The translations under genes and the position numbers were made by a program. Positions 50,513 through 60,531 of a stretch of 64,000 bases of DNA are shown piece by piece. The stretch is from Aureisphaera galaxeae. Its GTDB lineage: Bacteria > Bacteroidota > Bacteroidia > Flavobacteriales > Flavobacteriaceae. The notes beneath the pieces were generated by a model. That model did not search any database, was not told the DNA's origin, and saw nothing but the letters and a program-made list of their open reading frames with translations. Numbering within the stretch: position 1 is the stretch's first letter; each line of letters opens with the position of its first letter. The stretch covers positions 310,001 to 374,000 of the forward strand of contig NZ_JAQQTF010000019.1 of the NCBI RefSeq assembly GCF_028561275.1, in the 5' to 3' direction.

Positions 50513-51643
50513 ATGAAATTTGAACTGCACGCCAAAGATCCCGGAACCAAAGCAAGGGCAGGAACCCTTCAATTGGATCACGGACCCGTAGAAACCCCCA
50601 TATTTATGCCTGTTGGGACCGTGGGTACGGTAAAGGGGGTACATCAGCGGGAGCTAGTTCAAGATATCAACCCAGACATCATTTTAGGGAATACCTATCA
50701 TTTATACTTACGACCACAGACGGATATACTGGAAAAGGCAGGTGGTTTGCACAAGTTTATGAACTGGGATAGCAATATTTTAACCGATAGTGGAGGCTAC
50801 CAAGTATATTCCCTTTCGGCCAATAGAAAGATCAAGGAAGAAGGTGTAAAGTTCAAATCCCACATCGATGGAAGTTATCATGTATTCACACCCGAGAATG
50901 TGATGGAAATTCAACGTAAGATTGGGGCCGATATCATTATGGCTTTCGATGAATGTACCCCGTATCCCTGCGATTATCAGTATGCCAAGCGCTCCATGCA
51001 CATGACGCATCGATGGTTGGACAGATGCATGGCTCATTTAGAGAAAACACCGCTTTCTTATGACTATAATCAGACATTTTTCCCCATAGTACAGGGGAGT
51101 ACCTATAAAGACCTTCGGAGGCAATCGGCAGAATACATTGCCAGTGTTGGGGCCCATGGAAATGCAATTGGGGGACTTTCGGTGGGGGAACCCGCAGAAG
51201 AAATGTACGCCATGACCGAAGTGGTGACCGAAATACTTCCGGAAGACAAACCGAGATATTTAATGGGGGTAGGGACTCCTATTAATATTTTGGAAAACAT
51301 CGCCTTGGGAATCGATATGTTCGATTGTGTCATGCCTACCCGAAATGGACGTAATGGAATGCTATTTACGGCCCATGGGACTATTAATATCAAGAACAAG
51401 AAATGGGAAGACGACTTTTCTCCCATTGATGAAATGGGTATAACTTGGGTAGACACCGCATACAGTAAAGCGTACGTAAGGCACCTGTTCTCTGTAAATG
51501 AAATGCTGGGAAGACAGATTGCGACCATTCATAACCTAGGCTTCTATCTGTGGTTGGTTCGTGAGGCCAGAAAACATATCTTAGCGGGTGATTTTGCCAC
51601 CTGGAAGAATATGATGGTGAAACAAATGGACAAAAGGCTGTAA
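50513..51643 (+). CDS. tgt: queuine tRNA-ribosyltransferase
   Basis: A 376-residue enzyme that swaps guanine 34 for a queuosine precursor in tRNAs with GUN anticodons. Substrate-binding DSGGYQVYSL and the nucleophile region MFDCVMPTRNGRNG are conserved. In the C-terminal part the zinc ligands that I remember as CxCxxC in the E. coli enzyme are replaced (SPIDEMGITWVDTAYS), while the His of YVRHL stays. I start at ATG 50513, not at an in-frame TTG upstream. The stop overlaps the next gene as TAATG. Confidence 0.95.
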   Translation: MKFELHAKDPGTKARAGTLQLDHGPVETPIFMPVGTVGTVKGVHQRELVQDINPDIILGNTYHLYLRPQTDILEKAGGLHKFMNWDSNILTDSGGYQVYSLSANRKIKEEGVKFKSHIDGSYHVFTPENVMEIQRKIGADIIMAFDECTPYPCDYQYAKRSMHMTHRWLDRCMAHLEKTPLSYDYNQTFFPIVQGSTYKDLRRQSAEYIASVGAHGNAIGGLSVGEPAEEMYAMTEVVTEILPEDKPRYLMGVGTPINILENIALGIDMFDCVMPTRNGRNGMLFTAHGTINIKNKKWEDDFSPIDEMGITWVDTAYSKAYVRHLFSVNEMLGRQIATIHNLGFYLWLVREARKHILAGDFATWKNMMVKQMDKRL

Positions 51644-52719
51644 TGCTAAGTATTTTAGATAAGTACATACTCAAAAAATATTTAGGGACTTTCCTGCTCC
51701 TGTTGCTGCTTTTTATTCCGATTGGGATTACAGTGAACCTAGCTGAGAAAATCGATAAGATGCTCGCCAACGAAGTTCCCTTGGTCGAAATATTACTGTA
51801 TTACATAGACTTTACCGTTTATTTTGCCAACCTGCTATTTCCACTCTTCCTGTTTTTGTCGGTGATTTGGTTTACTTCCAAACTAGCAAACAATACAGAA
51901 GTAATTGCATTTTTAAGTAGTGGGGTTTCCTATTATCGATTTTTACGACCCTACATGATTGGGGCAACCATCGTTTGTGTAGGTGCCTTTATTTTGGGAA
52001 ATTATTTAGCACCCAAAGCGAGTAAGGGCTACAATGAATTTACATATAAGCATCTTAAGCGAGGGAAAAAGGATAGGGATGTGGGTAATGTATACCGTCA
52101 GATCAATGATAATGAATACATCTACGTGAGTCGGTTCAACATGAAGGATCGATCGGGAAGTAATTTTACCATAGAGCACTTCGAGGGTAATAAGATGACC
52201 TTCAAAATCATGGCGAACCGAATAAAATTCAACGAGGATTCTACCTATACCTTATTGAATTATTCCAAGCGCATTGTGGGTGAAAAGAAAGACTCCATCA
52301 TCATCTTGCCTAAAAAGGATACCATTTTCAGCTTCGATATCGAAGACCTAACCCCGGTAGAATACATTGCAGAAACCTTGAACTTTAATGAGCTCAACCG
52401 ATTCATAAGCAGGGAAAAAGAAAAGGGATCCCAATACATTAATAGATATGAAGTGGTTCGTTACAAACGTTGGAGTTTACCAGTTTCAGCCTATATACTT
52501 ACCATTATAGCAGTAGCTGTTTCTTCTATGAAACGTCGCGGTGGTATGGGGGTGAACCTTGCCATAGGTATCGGGATTGGAATGGTTTTTATCTTCTTCG
52601 ATAAGATTTTTGGTACCATGGCCGAACAGAGTAGCTTCTCTCCATTTGTAGCCACATGGTTCCCCAACTTTATTTTTGGTATTTTGGCAATATACTTGTT
52701 ACGAAATGCAAAACGCTAA
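51643..52719 (+). CDS. LptF/LptG-family permease
   Basis: A 358-residue inner-membrane protein of the lipopolysaccharide export complex. Three N-terminal helices (YLGTFLLLLLLFIPIGI, FANLLFPLFLFLSVIWF, YMIGATIVCVGAFILGNYLAP) precede a periplasmic beta-jellyroll-like domain (about residues 130-260), and three helices close it (GMGVNLAIGIGIGMVFIFF, FVATWFPNFIFGILAIYLL). It is coupled to tgt by a one-base stop-start overlap. Whether it is F or G cannot be decided here. Confidence 0.9.
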   Translation: MLSILDKYILKKYLGTFLLLLLLFIPIGITVNLAEKIDKMLANEVPLVEILLYYIDFTVYFANLLFPLFLFLSVIWFTSKLANNTEVIAFLSSGVSYYRFLRPYMIGATIVCVGAFILGNYLAPKASKGYNEFTYKHLKRGKKDRDVGNVYRQINDNEYIYVSRFNMKDRSGSNFTIEHFEGNKMTFKIMANRIKFNEDSTYTLLNYSKRIVGEKKDSIIILPKKDTIFSFDIEDLTPVEYIAETLNFNELNRFISREKEKGSQYINRYEVVRYKRWSLPVSAYILTIIAVAVSSMKRRGGMGVNLAIGIGIGMVFIFFDKIFGTMAEQSSFSPFVATWFPNFIFGILAIYLLRNAKR

Positions 52720-53608
52720 ACTGCTCAATTACCTTCACCTACAATTCATAGTATTTATTTGGGGGTTTACGGCAGTATTAGGAGCACTAATTTCGTTAGA
52801 TGCCATTCCCTTGGTGTGGTATAGAATGTCGATCGCCTCCGTATTGGTGCTCATCTTTGCATTACTTGCCCGAAAAAGGTTGAAATTTTCTCCCAGAACC
52901 ATTATTGGGTTTTTCATTGTAGGACTCATTATTGCCCTGCATTGGCTTACTTTTTTTGGAGCCATTAAGGTGTCCAATGTTTCCATTACCCTCTCCTTAA
53001 TGTCCACCGGGGCTTTCTTTACTGCTTTTTTGGAACCCTTGTATTATAAAAGAAAGATCATTTGGTACGAAGTGCTGTTCGGGCTTATGGTCATCGTGGG
53101 ACTTTACATCATTTTTAGGGCCGAAGCAGGTTATACGTACGGAATCATATTGGCGCTTATTTCTGCTTTTTTGGGAGCTGTGTTTTCTGTGCTGAACGGA
53201 AAGCTCGTGGAAAAATATAATGCCACTTCCATATCCTTGTACGAATTGTCCTTTGGGGTATTATGCATTAGTATCTATCTTTTAATGACGGGTGGATTCG
53301 ATTCTAACTTTTTCCAAGTATCCTCAAGCGATTGGTTGTACCTATTTATATTGGCCTCCATATGCACAGCTTATGCCTTTATCGCTGCAGTCCACGTCAT
53401 GAAATGGGTAAGCCCCTATACAGTAATGCTTACCGTGAACTTAGAACCGGTGTATGGTATTTTATTAGCTTTAATCATACTAAAAGACAGCGAATACATG
53501 CATCCTCAGTTTTACTACGGAGCCCTAATTATCCTTGTTACGGTGGTAGCGAATGGCATTATTAAGACCAAAAGGCAAAGAAAAAAGAACACAATTTCTT
53601 CAACCTAA
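52706..53608 (+). CDS. DMT-superfamily (EamA) transporter
   Basis: A 300-residue protein with ten hydrophobic helices in two EamA halves (for example IVFIWGFTAVLGALISL, GFFIVGLIIALHWLTFFGAI, FLGAVFSVLNGKLV, YGILLALIILKDSEY). It would export or import a small metabolite of unknown identity. The ATG at 52706 lies 14 nt inside the permease gene; an upstream in-frame TTG is less likely because the family begins here. Last gene of the tgt operon. Confidence 0.9.
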   Translation: MQNAKLLNYLHLQFIVFIWGFTAVLGALISLDAIPLVWYRMSIASVLVLIFALLARKRLKFSPRTIIGFFIVGLIIALHWLTFFGAIKVSNVSITLSLMSTGAFFTAFLEPLYYKRKIIWYEVLFGLMVIVGLYIIFRAEAGYTYGIILALISAFLGAVFSVLNGKLVEKYNATSISLYELSFGVLCISIYLLMTGGFDSNFFQVSSSDWLYLFILASICTAYAFIAAVHVMKWVSPYTVMLTVNLEPVYGILLALIILKDSEYMHPQFYYGALIILVTVVANGIIKTKRQRKKNTISST

Positions 53609-53619
53609 AAACAAAGTTT

Positions 53620-53627
53620 TATCTTTG
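53620..53627 (+). promoter_or_regulatory. -7 box of accA
   Basis: TATCTTTG fits TAnnTTTG, 36 nt before the start. The -33 element is not clear. Confidence 0.5.
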
Positions 53628-53662
53628 TGGACTAACCAGAAAACAAAGAATATTCAGAAGGT

Positions 53663-54616
53663 ATGGAATATCTTGAATTTGAGTTACCTATAAAGGAATT
53701 ACAGGAGCAATACGAGAAAGCGTGTAAGATTGGTGAAGAGAGCGACATCGATGTTAGCAATACCTGTAAGCAAATAGAGAAGAAACTAGCGGAGACCAAA
53801 AAGGAAATATATAAGAACTTGACACCATGGCAACGTGTACAGTTGTCCCGTCACCCAAACCGTCCCTACACCTTGGATTATATCAATGCCATCTGTGGGG
53901 ATTCTTTTTTGGAATTGCACGGAGATCGCAATTTCAAAGATGATAAAGCGATGATCGGTGGATTGGGTAAGATTGGTGATCAGAGTTATATGTTCATTGG
54001 TCAACAAAAAGGATACAATACCAAAACCCGACAGTACAGGAATTTTGGGATGGCCAATCCAGAAGGATATAGAAAAGCCCTTCGCTTGATGAAATCGGCA
54101 GAGAAGTTCGGCATCCCTGTGGTGACCTTAATCGACACTCCTGGAGCCTATCCAGGTTTAGAGGCAGAGGAGCGTGGACAAGGTGAAGCCATTGCTAGAA
54201 ATATTCTAGAAATGACCCGTCTTAAGGTACCTATTATTGTAGTGATCATTGGCGAAGGAGCCAGTGGGGGTGCGTTAGGGATTGGTGTTGGTGATCGTGT
54301 TTTGATGCTCGAAAATACTTGGTACTCGGTAATTTCGCCAGAAAGCTGTTCTTCCATTCTTTGGAGAAGTTGGGAGTACAAAGAGCAGGCGGCAGAGGCT
54401 TTGAAGCTTACTGCGACCGATATGAAAAAACTGAAATTAATCGATCAAATAGTAAAGGAACCTCTAGGCGGTGCACATAGCAATCGTGAAGAAACATATA
54501 TTGAAGTTGCCAAAGCCATTTCCAAAACGTACGGCGAATTAAAAGATTTATCACCAAAAGATTTGGTCGGAAAGCGTATGGATAAATATTCTGAAATGGG
54601 AGTCTTCAAAGGCTAG
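53663..54616 (+). CDS. accA: acetyl-CoA carboxylase carboxyltransferase subunit alpha
   Basis: A 317-residue subunit that, with AccD, moves the carboxyl group from biotin to acetyl-CoA, the first step in fatty acid synthesis. The conserved crotonase-like core includes [20 protein letters not shown] and [18 protein letters not shown], with the family N-terminus [18 protein letters not shown]. Standard length. It stands alone with a terminator. Confidence 0.97.
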   Translation: MEYLEFELPIKELQEQYEKACKIGEESDIDVSNTCKQIEKKLAETKKEIYKNLTPWQRVQLSRHPNRPYTLDYINAICGDSFLELHGDRNFKDDKAMIGGLGKIGDQSYMFIGQQKGYNTKTRQYRNFGMANPEGYRKALRLMKSAEKFGIPVVTLIDTPGAYPGLEAEERGQGEAIARNILEMTRLKVPIIVVIIGEGASGGALGIGVGDRVLMLENTWYSVISPESCSSILWRSWEYKEQAAEALKLTATDMKKLKLIDQIVKEPLGGAHSNREETYIEVAKAISKTYGELKDLSPKDLVGKRMDKYSEMGVFKG

Positions 54617-54640
54617 TTTCAGCAATAGCAACCCATTACA

Positions 54641-54668
54641 AAATCCGAGGCTATGGCTTCGGATTTTT
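54641..54668 (+). terminator. terminator of accA
   Basis: AAATCCGA and TCGGATTT pair around a 10-nt loop and are followed by a T-run. Confidence 0.85.
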
Positions 54669-54782
54669 TTAGCTCTTATCAACAATATTTTAAAGTTTTC
54701 AACAGTTCATTTGTTGAAGAATGGTGGACATAGACATTTTCCAAAACATCCATTCTCTTAACAATTTTTTTACATTCGTCCT

Positions 54783-56327
54783 ATGGAAAAAATTAAACCT
54801 CACACTTCATTTAACCCCAGGACTTCCCAAGTTATCTCCCTGGAAAAAGGGAAAATACCTCCGCAAGCTGTTGATTTAGAGGAAGTTGTGCTTGGGGCGA
54901 TGATGATCGATAAGAAAGGAGTGGATGAGGTTATAGACATACTCCATCCCGATGCCTTCTACAAAGAAGCCCACAAGCATATTTTTGAAGCCATATTCAA
55001 TCTCTTCGAAAACAGTGAACCAGTGGACTTATTAACGGTTTCTGCCCGTCTCAAGAAGGAAAAGAAGCTAGAATTGGTGGGTGGGGAGTTCTATTTGATT
55101 CAGTTGACACAAAAAGTGTCTTCTTCTGCGCATATTGAGTTTCACGCCCGTATCATCCTTCAAAAGTTCATTCAGAGGAGTTTGATCAAGGTTTCCAGCG
55201 AAATTATCGAGGAATCTTATGACGAAGGAACCGACGTTTTCGATTTGTTGGACAGCGCCGAAGCAAAATTATATGAGATTACCCAAGGTAATATTAAGCG
55301 ATCTTCAGAAACCGCCCAAAGTTTGGTAATTCAAGCGAAGAAGAAAATCGAAGAGATTGCCAATAGGGAAGGGCTCTCAGGAATTCCTTCTGGATTTACC
55401 CAATTGGATAAATTAACCTCCGGATGGCAGCCCAGTGATTTGATCATTGTTGCAGCACGTCCAGGTATGGGTAAAACGGCTTTAACGCTTTCTATGGCAC
55501 GTAATATGGCTGTGGAATACAATACACCCGTTGCCTTCTTCTCCTTGGAGATGTCCTCGGTACAGCTAATTACCCGTCTTATTTCTTCAGAAACGGGGCT
55601 TTCTTCAGAAAAGCTGAGAACCGGTAATCTGGAAAAGCACGAATGGGAGCAACTCAATGTAAAAGTTAAGGGGTTAGAAAAGGCACCTTTGTTTATTGAC
55701 GACACCCCTTCTTTGTCCATATTCGATCTAAGAGCAAAAGCCCGACGATTGGCCTCCCAATATGGGATTAAAATGATCATGATCGATTACCTTCAGTTAA
55801 TGACAGCCGGAGGAGGTCAAAAAGGAGGCAACAGAGAACAGGAAATTTCTACTATTTCCCGAAACCTAAAGGCATTGGCAAAAGAATTGAATGTGCCGGT
55901 TATTGCGCTATCCCAGTTATCCCGTGCGGTAGAAACACGTGGAGGAAGTAAGCGTCCATTGCTTTCAGACCTTAGGGAATCTGGTGCTATTGAGCAGGAT
56001 GCGGATATTGTATCCTTCATTTATCGTCCCGAGTACTACAAAATTGACGAATGGGATGATGAGGAACGTACCCCTACGGCAGGACAAGCAGAGTTTATCG
56101 TAGCCAAGCACCGTAATGGTGGATTGGATGAAATCCGATTGAAATTCGTTGGTCATTTGGGGCGTTTCGAGAATTTGGAAACCTTCGATTTCCCTACAGA
56201 GATTCACTCGCGTATGAACGATGCGGCCAACGATGATACTTTCAGACCCGATCATTTACCATCGCCCGACGAGGCTTTTGGTAGTTCTATGAATGATGAT
56301 GATCCAGATGATGGAATTCCATTCTAA
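54783..56327 (+). CDS. dnaB: replicative DNA helicase
   Basis: A 514-residue hexameric helicase that unwinds DNA at the replication fork. The N-terminal domain (PPQAVDLEEVVLGAMMID) binds primase. The RecA-like domain has Walker A AARPGMGKTAL, Walker B IDYLQLM and the arginine/sensor stretch LSDLRESGAIEQDADIV. No intein interrupts the active site. The Asp-rich C-terminus is usual. A weak TACATTCG box lies upstream. Confidence 0.97.
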   Translation: MEKIKPHTSFNPRTSQVISLEKGKIPPQAVDLEEVVLGAMMIDKKGVDEVIDILHPDAFYKEAHKHIFEAIFNLFENSEPVDLLTVSARLKKEKKLELVGGEFYLIQLTQKVSSSAHIEFHARIILQKFIQRSLIKVSSEIIEESYDEGTDVFDLLDSAEAKLYEITQGNIKRSSETAQSLVIQAKKKIEEIANREGLSGIPSGFTQLDKLTSGWQPSDLIIVAARPGMGKTALTLSMARNMAVEYNTPVAFFSLEMSSVQLITRLISSETGLSSEKLRTGNLEKHEWEQLNVKVKGLEKAPLFIDDTPSLSIFDLRAKARRLASQYGIKMIMIDYLQLMTAGGGQKGGNREQEISTISRNLKALAKELNVPVIALSQLSRAVETRGGSKRPLLSDLRESGAIEQDADIVSFIYRPEYYKIDEWDDEERTPTAGQAEFIVAKHRNGGLDEIRLKFVGHLGRFENLETFDFPTEIHSRMNDAANDDTFRPDHLPSPDEAFGSSMNDDDPDDGIPF

Positions 56328-56422
56328 GGAATTAGCATTTATTTAGCAATTTGTTTAGAAATTCGCTTTCACTTTGTTTCTATCTTGGTGAGGTAAACAA
56401 TCGAACCACAAAAAGAAACAAA

Positions 56423-56848
56423 ATGAAGCAGCTCGTCCTAACATTCGTAATTACTGTATGTGCCTTTTCTTTTGCACTTGCTCAAGATGCTGAACACAAT
56501 GCGGTTAAGAAAACATTGAATTATTATTTGGAAGGCGGAACCAATAATGATTTCGATACCCTAAAAAAGGCTTTTCATGAAACTGCCACCATGAAATATA
56601 TAAGAGAAGGATCTTATAAAGAAGTGAATGCCATCGAATTTTTTAAGGGTGTCATGAAACCTGGGCCTAAGCAGGATCGGGAAACAAAAATACTTTCGGT
56701 AGATGTGGCTGGGGTTGCCGCCCACGCCAAACTGGAAATACGCTACGACAAGTTCTCCTTTATAGATTATATGAATCTGCTGAAAGTGGATGGAGAATGG
56801 AAAATCGTGAGTAAAATATTCTACCGTAAACCACATTCTACCTATTAA
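56423..56848 (+). CDS. exported NTF2-like (lumazine-binding-type) protein, paralogue
   Basis: A 141-residue protein with a signal peptide (VLTFVITVCAFSFALAQ). The body repeats the pattern of the gene at 41504: TLNYYLEGGTNNDFDTLKKAFH then strands ending FIDYMNLLKVDGEWKIVSKIFY. I start at ATG 56423, which gives the signal peptide. It is a single gene. Function unknown beyond the ligand-binding-type fold; the two copies may act on different small molecules. Confidence 0.82.
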   Translation: MKQLVLTFVITVCAFSFALAQDAEHNAVKKTLNYYLEGGTNNDFDTLKKAFHETATMKYIREGSYKEVNAIEFFKGVMKPGPKQDRETKILSVDVAGVAAHAKLEIRYDKFSFIDYMNLLKVDGEWKIVSKIFYRKPHSTY

Positions 56849-56902
56849 TAGGATTGGCTCAACTTTTGTAGCTATATTAGCCCCTGCCTAAGGGCAAAAA
56901 TT

Positions 56903-58165
56903 ATGCGTATGCGATTATCGATTTTAGTCATTTTACTATTAACCTCTCTGCAAAGCTTTGCATCCTATATATTAATACCAATGGATGCCGAGAGTCAGGC
57001 CGAACACCTTAAAGCCTACGGAATTACTTATTGGACCTTGGAACGGCAGATGAAAGCCAAGTGGTTGCTCAACTATCGTGGAGGGTCATTTCTGTTACCG
57101 GATGCGGAATCCATTCGCAAGGAATGCAGGATTAGAGGGGTTTCCTTCGAGATCATCAGTGATGCCGAGGCGAACAGCATTTTAGAGGAAATTAGCAGTC
57201 CAGCGCGTAATATGGAAGCTGTGGTATTAGAGAAAGCACCCAAGGTTGCTGTATATTCTCCCAAAGGGAATCAGCCATGGGATGATGCCGTAACCATGGT
57301 ACTTACCTATGCAGAAATTCCTTATGAAGTTGTGTACGATGAAGAAGTGCTGACCGATCAGTTATTACTGTACGATTGGTTGCATTTACACCATGAGGAT
57401 TTTACGGGACAGTACGGAAAATTCTATCGAGCGTATCGTGCCGCTCCTTGGTATATACAGAATAAAAAAGATGCGGAAGCATTGGCCGCTAAATTAGGGT
57501 ATGACAAAGTTTCGGAAGCGAAACGGGATGTGGCCCTAAAGATTAGGGATTACGTTATCGGAGGTGGATTCATGTTTGCCATGTGTAGCGCGACCGATAG
57601 CTTCGACATAGCTTTGGCAGCAGAAGGAGTAGATATCTGTGAGCCTATGTTCGATGGAGATCCGAGCGAGTCTGGATATCAAAGCAAGATCGATTACAAC
57701 AAAACCTTTGCCTTTAAGGACTTTATTTTGGAAAGAAGCCCCATGGTTTACGAGTTTTCTTCTATAGATATGACCCAAAGAAGGCAAGTGCCCAAGGAAA
57801 CCGATTATTTCAGTTTAATGGACTACAGCGCCAAATGGGATCCCATTCCTTGTATGTTGGTACAGAATCATACCGCTTTGGTAAAAGGATTTATGGGGCA
57901 AACTACTTCCTTTAAAAGGGATGAAATTAAATCGAATGTGTTGGTCATGGGTGAGTTGAAATCCAATGGAGAGGCCCGCTATATTCATGGCATCCGCGGG
58001 AAAGGGTTTTTTACCTTCTACGGAGGTCACGATCCTGAAGATTACCAACACAGGGTAGGGGACGCCAAAACCGAATTGGCCTTGCACCCAAATTCTCCCG
58101 GCTATCGTCTTATATTGAACAATGTATTGTTTCCAGCAGCCAAAAAGAAAAAGCAGAAGACCTAA
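56903..58165 (+). CDS. exported protein often labelled asparagine synthetase B; function uncertain
   Basis: A 420-residue protein with a signal peptide (LSILVILLLTSLQSFAS). I remember such Bacteroidota proteins being named asparagine synthetase B, but no AMP-binding or glutaminase Cys2 signature is present. The fold looks like a class I amidotransferase-type domain: KVAVYSPKGNQPWDD start, a GGGFMFAMCSATDS elbow with a Cys, and FFTFYGGHDPED. A periplasmic hydrolase or binding role is more likely than asparagine synthesis. It is monocistronic. Confidence 0.7.
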   Translation: MRMRLSILVILLLTSLQSFASYILIPMDAESQAEHLKAYGITYWTLERQMKAKWLLNYRGGSFLLPDAESIRKECRIRGVSFEIISDAEANSILEEISSPARNMEAVVLEKAPKVAVYSPKGNQPWDDAVTMVLTYAEIPYEVVYDEEVLTDQLLLYDWLHLHHEDFTGQYGKFYRAYRAAPWYIQNKKDAEALAAKLGYDKVSEAKRDVALKIRDYVIGGGFMFAMCSATDSFDIALAAEGVDICEPMFDGDPSESGYQSKIDYNKTFAFKDFILERSPMVYEFSSIDMTQRRQVPKETDYFSLMDYSAKWDPIPCMLVQNHTALVKGFMGQTTSFKRDEIKSNVLVMGELKSNGEARYIHGIRGKGFFTFYGGHDPEDYQHRVGDAKTELALHPNSPGYRLILNNVLFPAAKKKKQKT

Positions 58166-58221
58166 AATTACTGCTCTTGAATTCTCTTCATTCCTATAGT
58201 CCTTTAGCACTATTTTTCAAG

Positions 58222-59316
58222 ATGAGAAAAAGTGCCGTTGTCCTATTTTTTGTGCTATGCGCAGTATCACTCTGTAATGGCCAAGCGTCTTATGTCTATT
58301 CTCAACCCGATGAACTCAATGACGGATGGAAGACAGCGGACATGCGGTCTATGGATGTGGATACAACAAGAATTTACCAATTGTTCACCCAGCTACGACA
58401 AGGTGAACACAAATTACATAGTGCCCTATTTATAAAAAGTGGGGAGGTTATTATTGAAGAGTACTTTAATGCTTATGATGTTGGCAAGCAGCAGGATCTT
58501 AGATCTGTGACAAAAAGTATACGCGCCCTATTATTGGGGATAGCCATAGACAAAGGATTTATAGATAGTGTAGATGATCCTATTTCAAAATATCTGAAGG
58601 ACCCTGTACCCAAGAAAAATTTAGACCCCAGAAAAAATGAAATCACCATAAAGCATTTGATCACGATGTCGGCAGGATGGGATTGCAATGACTGGGATAA
58701 AAAGTCAGCCGGACAAGAAGATAGGGTATATCGAAAAAAAGATTGGGTACAATATACCTTGGATCTTCCTATGATCAATGATCCTGGAAGCATTTCCAAT
58801 TACTGTTCTATGGGTGTATTGTTGCTGGCCGAAATTATAAGCCGAGCATCCGGAATGTCCATCGATACGTTTGCCGAAAAGTTTTTATTCCAACCACTCG
58901 GGATTGAAAACATTGGTTGGGGGCATACCTCCAAAAAAGAAGTTATTTCCTCAGGAAAGCGATTGTATATGCTTCCCCGGGACATGGCCAAGATCGGACA
59001 ACTCATCCTTAACAATGGAATGTGGAAGGATATGCAGATTGTATCTGGGACATGGATTGAAACCGCTACCACTCCTAAGACAAAAATTACTGGGATGGAT
59101 TATGGATATCTATGGTGGAATATTCCCTTTAAGGCAAATGGCAAAGCAATTGTTTCGACTACCGCAACGGGAAATGGCGGACAATACATTATGGTATTTC
59201 CAGAATGGAACATGGTGGCTGTATTCACAGGAGGGGCTTATAATTCGCAAGAAGATAAGCTGCCATTTGCCATTATGAATGATGTGTTTTTGCCAACATT
59301 CATCGATAATAACTAG
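58222..59316 (+). CDS. exported serine hydrolase of the beta-lactamase/class C family
   Basis: A 364-residue enzyme with a signal peptide (AVVLFFVLCAVSLCNGQ). The SxxK motif is in LRSVTKSIRALLLG, the Y-x-S/N position in SNYCSMGVLLLAEI, and the third motif region in ATGNGGQYIMVFPE. This is the beta-lactamase-like serine hydrolase family, which includes esterases and D-aminopeptidases. I start at ATG 58222 because it gives the signal peptide; an in-frame TTG further up is unlikely. Substrate unknown. Confidence 0.9.
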   Translation: MRKSAVVLFFVLCAVSLCNGQASYVYSQPDELNDGWKTADMRSMDVDTTRIYQLFTQLRQGEHKLHSALFIKSGEVIIEEYFNAYDVGKQQDLRSVTKSIRALLLGIAIDKGFIDSVDDPISKYLKDPVPKKNLDPRKNEITIKHLITMSAGWDCNDWDKKSAGQEDRVYRKKDWVQYTLDLPMINDPGSISNYCSMGVLLLAEIISRASGMSIDTFAEKFLFQPLGIENIGWGHTSKKEVISSGKRLYMLPRDMAKIGQLILNNGMWKDMQIVSGTWIETATTPKTKITGMDYGYLWWNIPFKANGKAIVSTTATGNGGQYIMVFPEWNMVAVFTGGAYNSQEDKLPFAIMNDVFLPTFIDNN

Positions 59317-59326
59317 GCTGGAACAA

Positions 59327-60526
59327 TTACTCTTCTTGCGAAGTGCCCGCTTTGCTTTTCGAAACTTTCGTATCCTCCTCTACATTACTCGCAATACAGT
59401 AAAACAGGATTTCATCGTCCACGAAAATGGGGCTTATCTTTAGTTGGTAATGATTGGCCACTCCATCTACTGCCATATTGAAGTTGAACGTTTTGGAAGC
59501 CAATTGTTTAATTTCCTTCAACGTAGTTCCCCCTATGGTCTTTTTTACGGGAATAGTGAATACCTTTGGCAACATACTGAACAAGTTTTCCCGATCACCG
59601 AACAGTTCTTCCGCTTTCACATTCCATCGAACAATTTCTCCAGTCTGATCGATAATAATATTAGCATTCAGTGAATTGTGGAGCACGGCAGAATACAATC
59701 GTTCGTTCTTTTCCAATTCCTTCTGTATCTGCTTTCGCTCAAGTATTTCCTTACTTAGTTTAATGTTGATTTCTTCCAGCTTTACAATCTGGGTCTTTAG
59801 GAGTTTATGCATTTGTCCCTTACTGGGCATATTGGCGTCCTCTATTTTTAAAAGATCCTCTGGGATAAGATGAATGATGGCAGTAAATGCTTCTAAGAGA
59901 TAATACTTATTGAAATGTTTGTTATACGCATTGTTGTAGATGCTTATCATTGCATTTTTACCCAAGCTTTCCACCAACTTTTCCTGCAGGGTGCTGGAAT
60001 AATCGAAAATTTCCTTTTCCACTTGATTTACTTCCACTTCGGTACTGTACTTATCGATAGGGAACGGACGACTCAACACCTTTTCGGCCTTGTTCAAATA
60101 AGGATCCTTAAAATTGCCTAACAGGCGTTTGGCCCCAGCCAATGCTTCCTTTAGAAACTGTCGGGATAGGGCAACTTTTTGTATTTCGTATGGGAGGAAA
60201 ACAACGTACAACTCATGGTAGTCGCTAATCCGGGGATATTCCATAAGGAATACCTCACGGTAATCTTGTTTACTTTTTGAAGAATACTCCTTTTGCATCA
60301 ACAAGAAGTCCTCGATGTCCAGATATAAAGAAGGAAAGGCAGTAAGCTGTTTCTCGATCTCATAATTTTTGAAAAGCTTAAGCTTTGATGATAGCTCATA
60401 ACTAGGCTTATAGGATTTAAGTTGATGCATTAAATCCTTAAAAATAGATTGCAGTATATACCCCTGCTCATCCGGATTGAGGAAATCAGGCTTCTTGCGT
60501 CCAAGGAACCTTTTAAAATTTACCAT
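59327..60526 (-). CDS. PAS-domain protein with coiled coil and an unknown N-terminal domain
   Basis: A 399-residue cytosolic protein. The first 240 residues are helical and unfamiliar. A coiled coil (about 240-280, EINIKLSKEILERKQIQKELEKNERL) leads into a PAS domain (NANIIIDQTGEIVRWNVKAEELFG). No histidine kinase, GGDEF or HTH output follows, so it is a sensor or adaptor. Its start lies 5 nt after the small membrane protein gene upstream on the same strand, so the two likely form a functional pair. Confidence 0.75.
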   Translation of the reverse strand: MVNFKRFLGRKKPDFLNPDEQGYILQSIFKDLMHQLKSYKPSYELSSKLKLFKNYEIEKQLTAFPSLYLDIEDFLLMQKEYSSKSKQDYREVFLMEYPRISDYHELYVVFLPYEIQKVALSRQFLKEALAGAKRLLGNFKDPYLNKAEKVLSRPFPIDKYSTEVEVNQVEKEIFDYSSTLQEKLVESLGKNAMISIYNNAYNKHFNKYYLLEAFTAIIHLIPEDLLKIEDANMPSKGQMHKLLKTQIVKLEEINIKLSKEILERKQIQKELEKNERLYSAVLHNSLNANIIIDQTGEIVRWNVKAEELFGDRENLFSMLPKVFTIPVKKTIGGTTLKEIKQLASKTFNFNMAVDGVANHYQLKISPIFVDDEILFYCIASNVEEDTKVSKSKAGTSQEE

Positions 60527-60531
60527 GGCTT

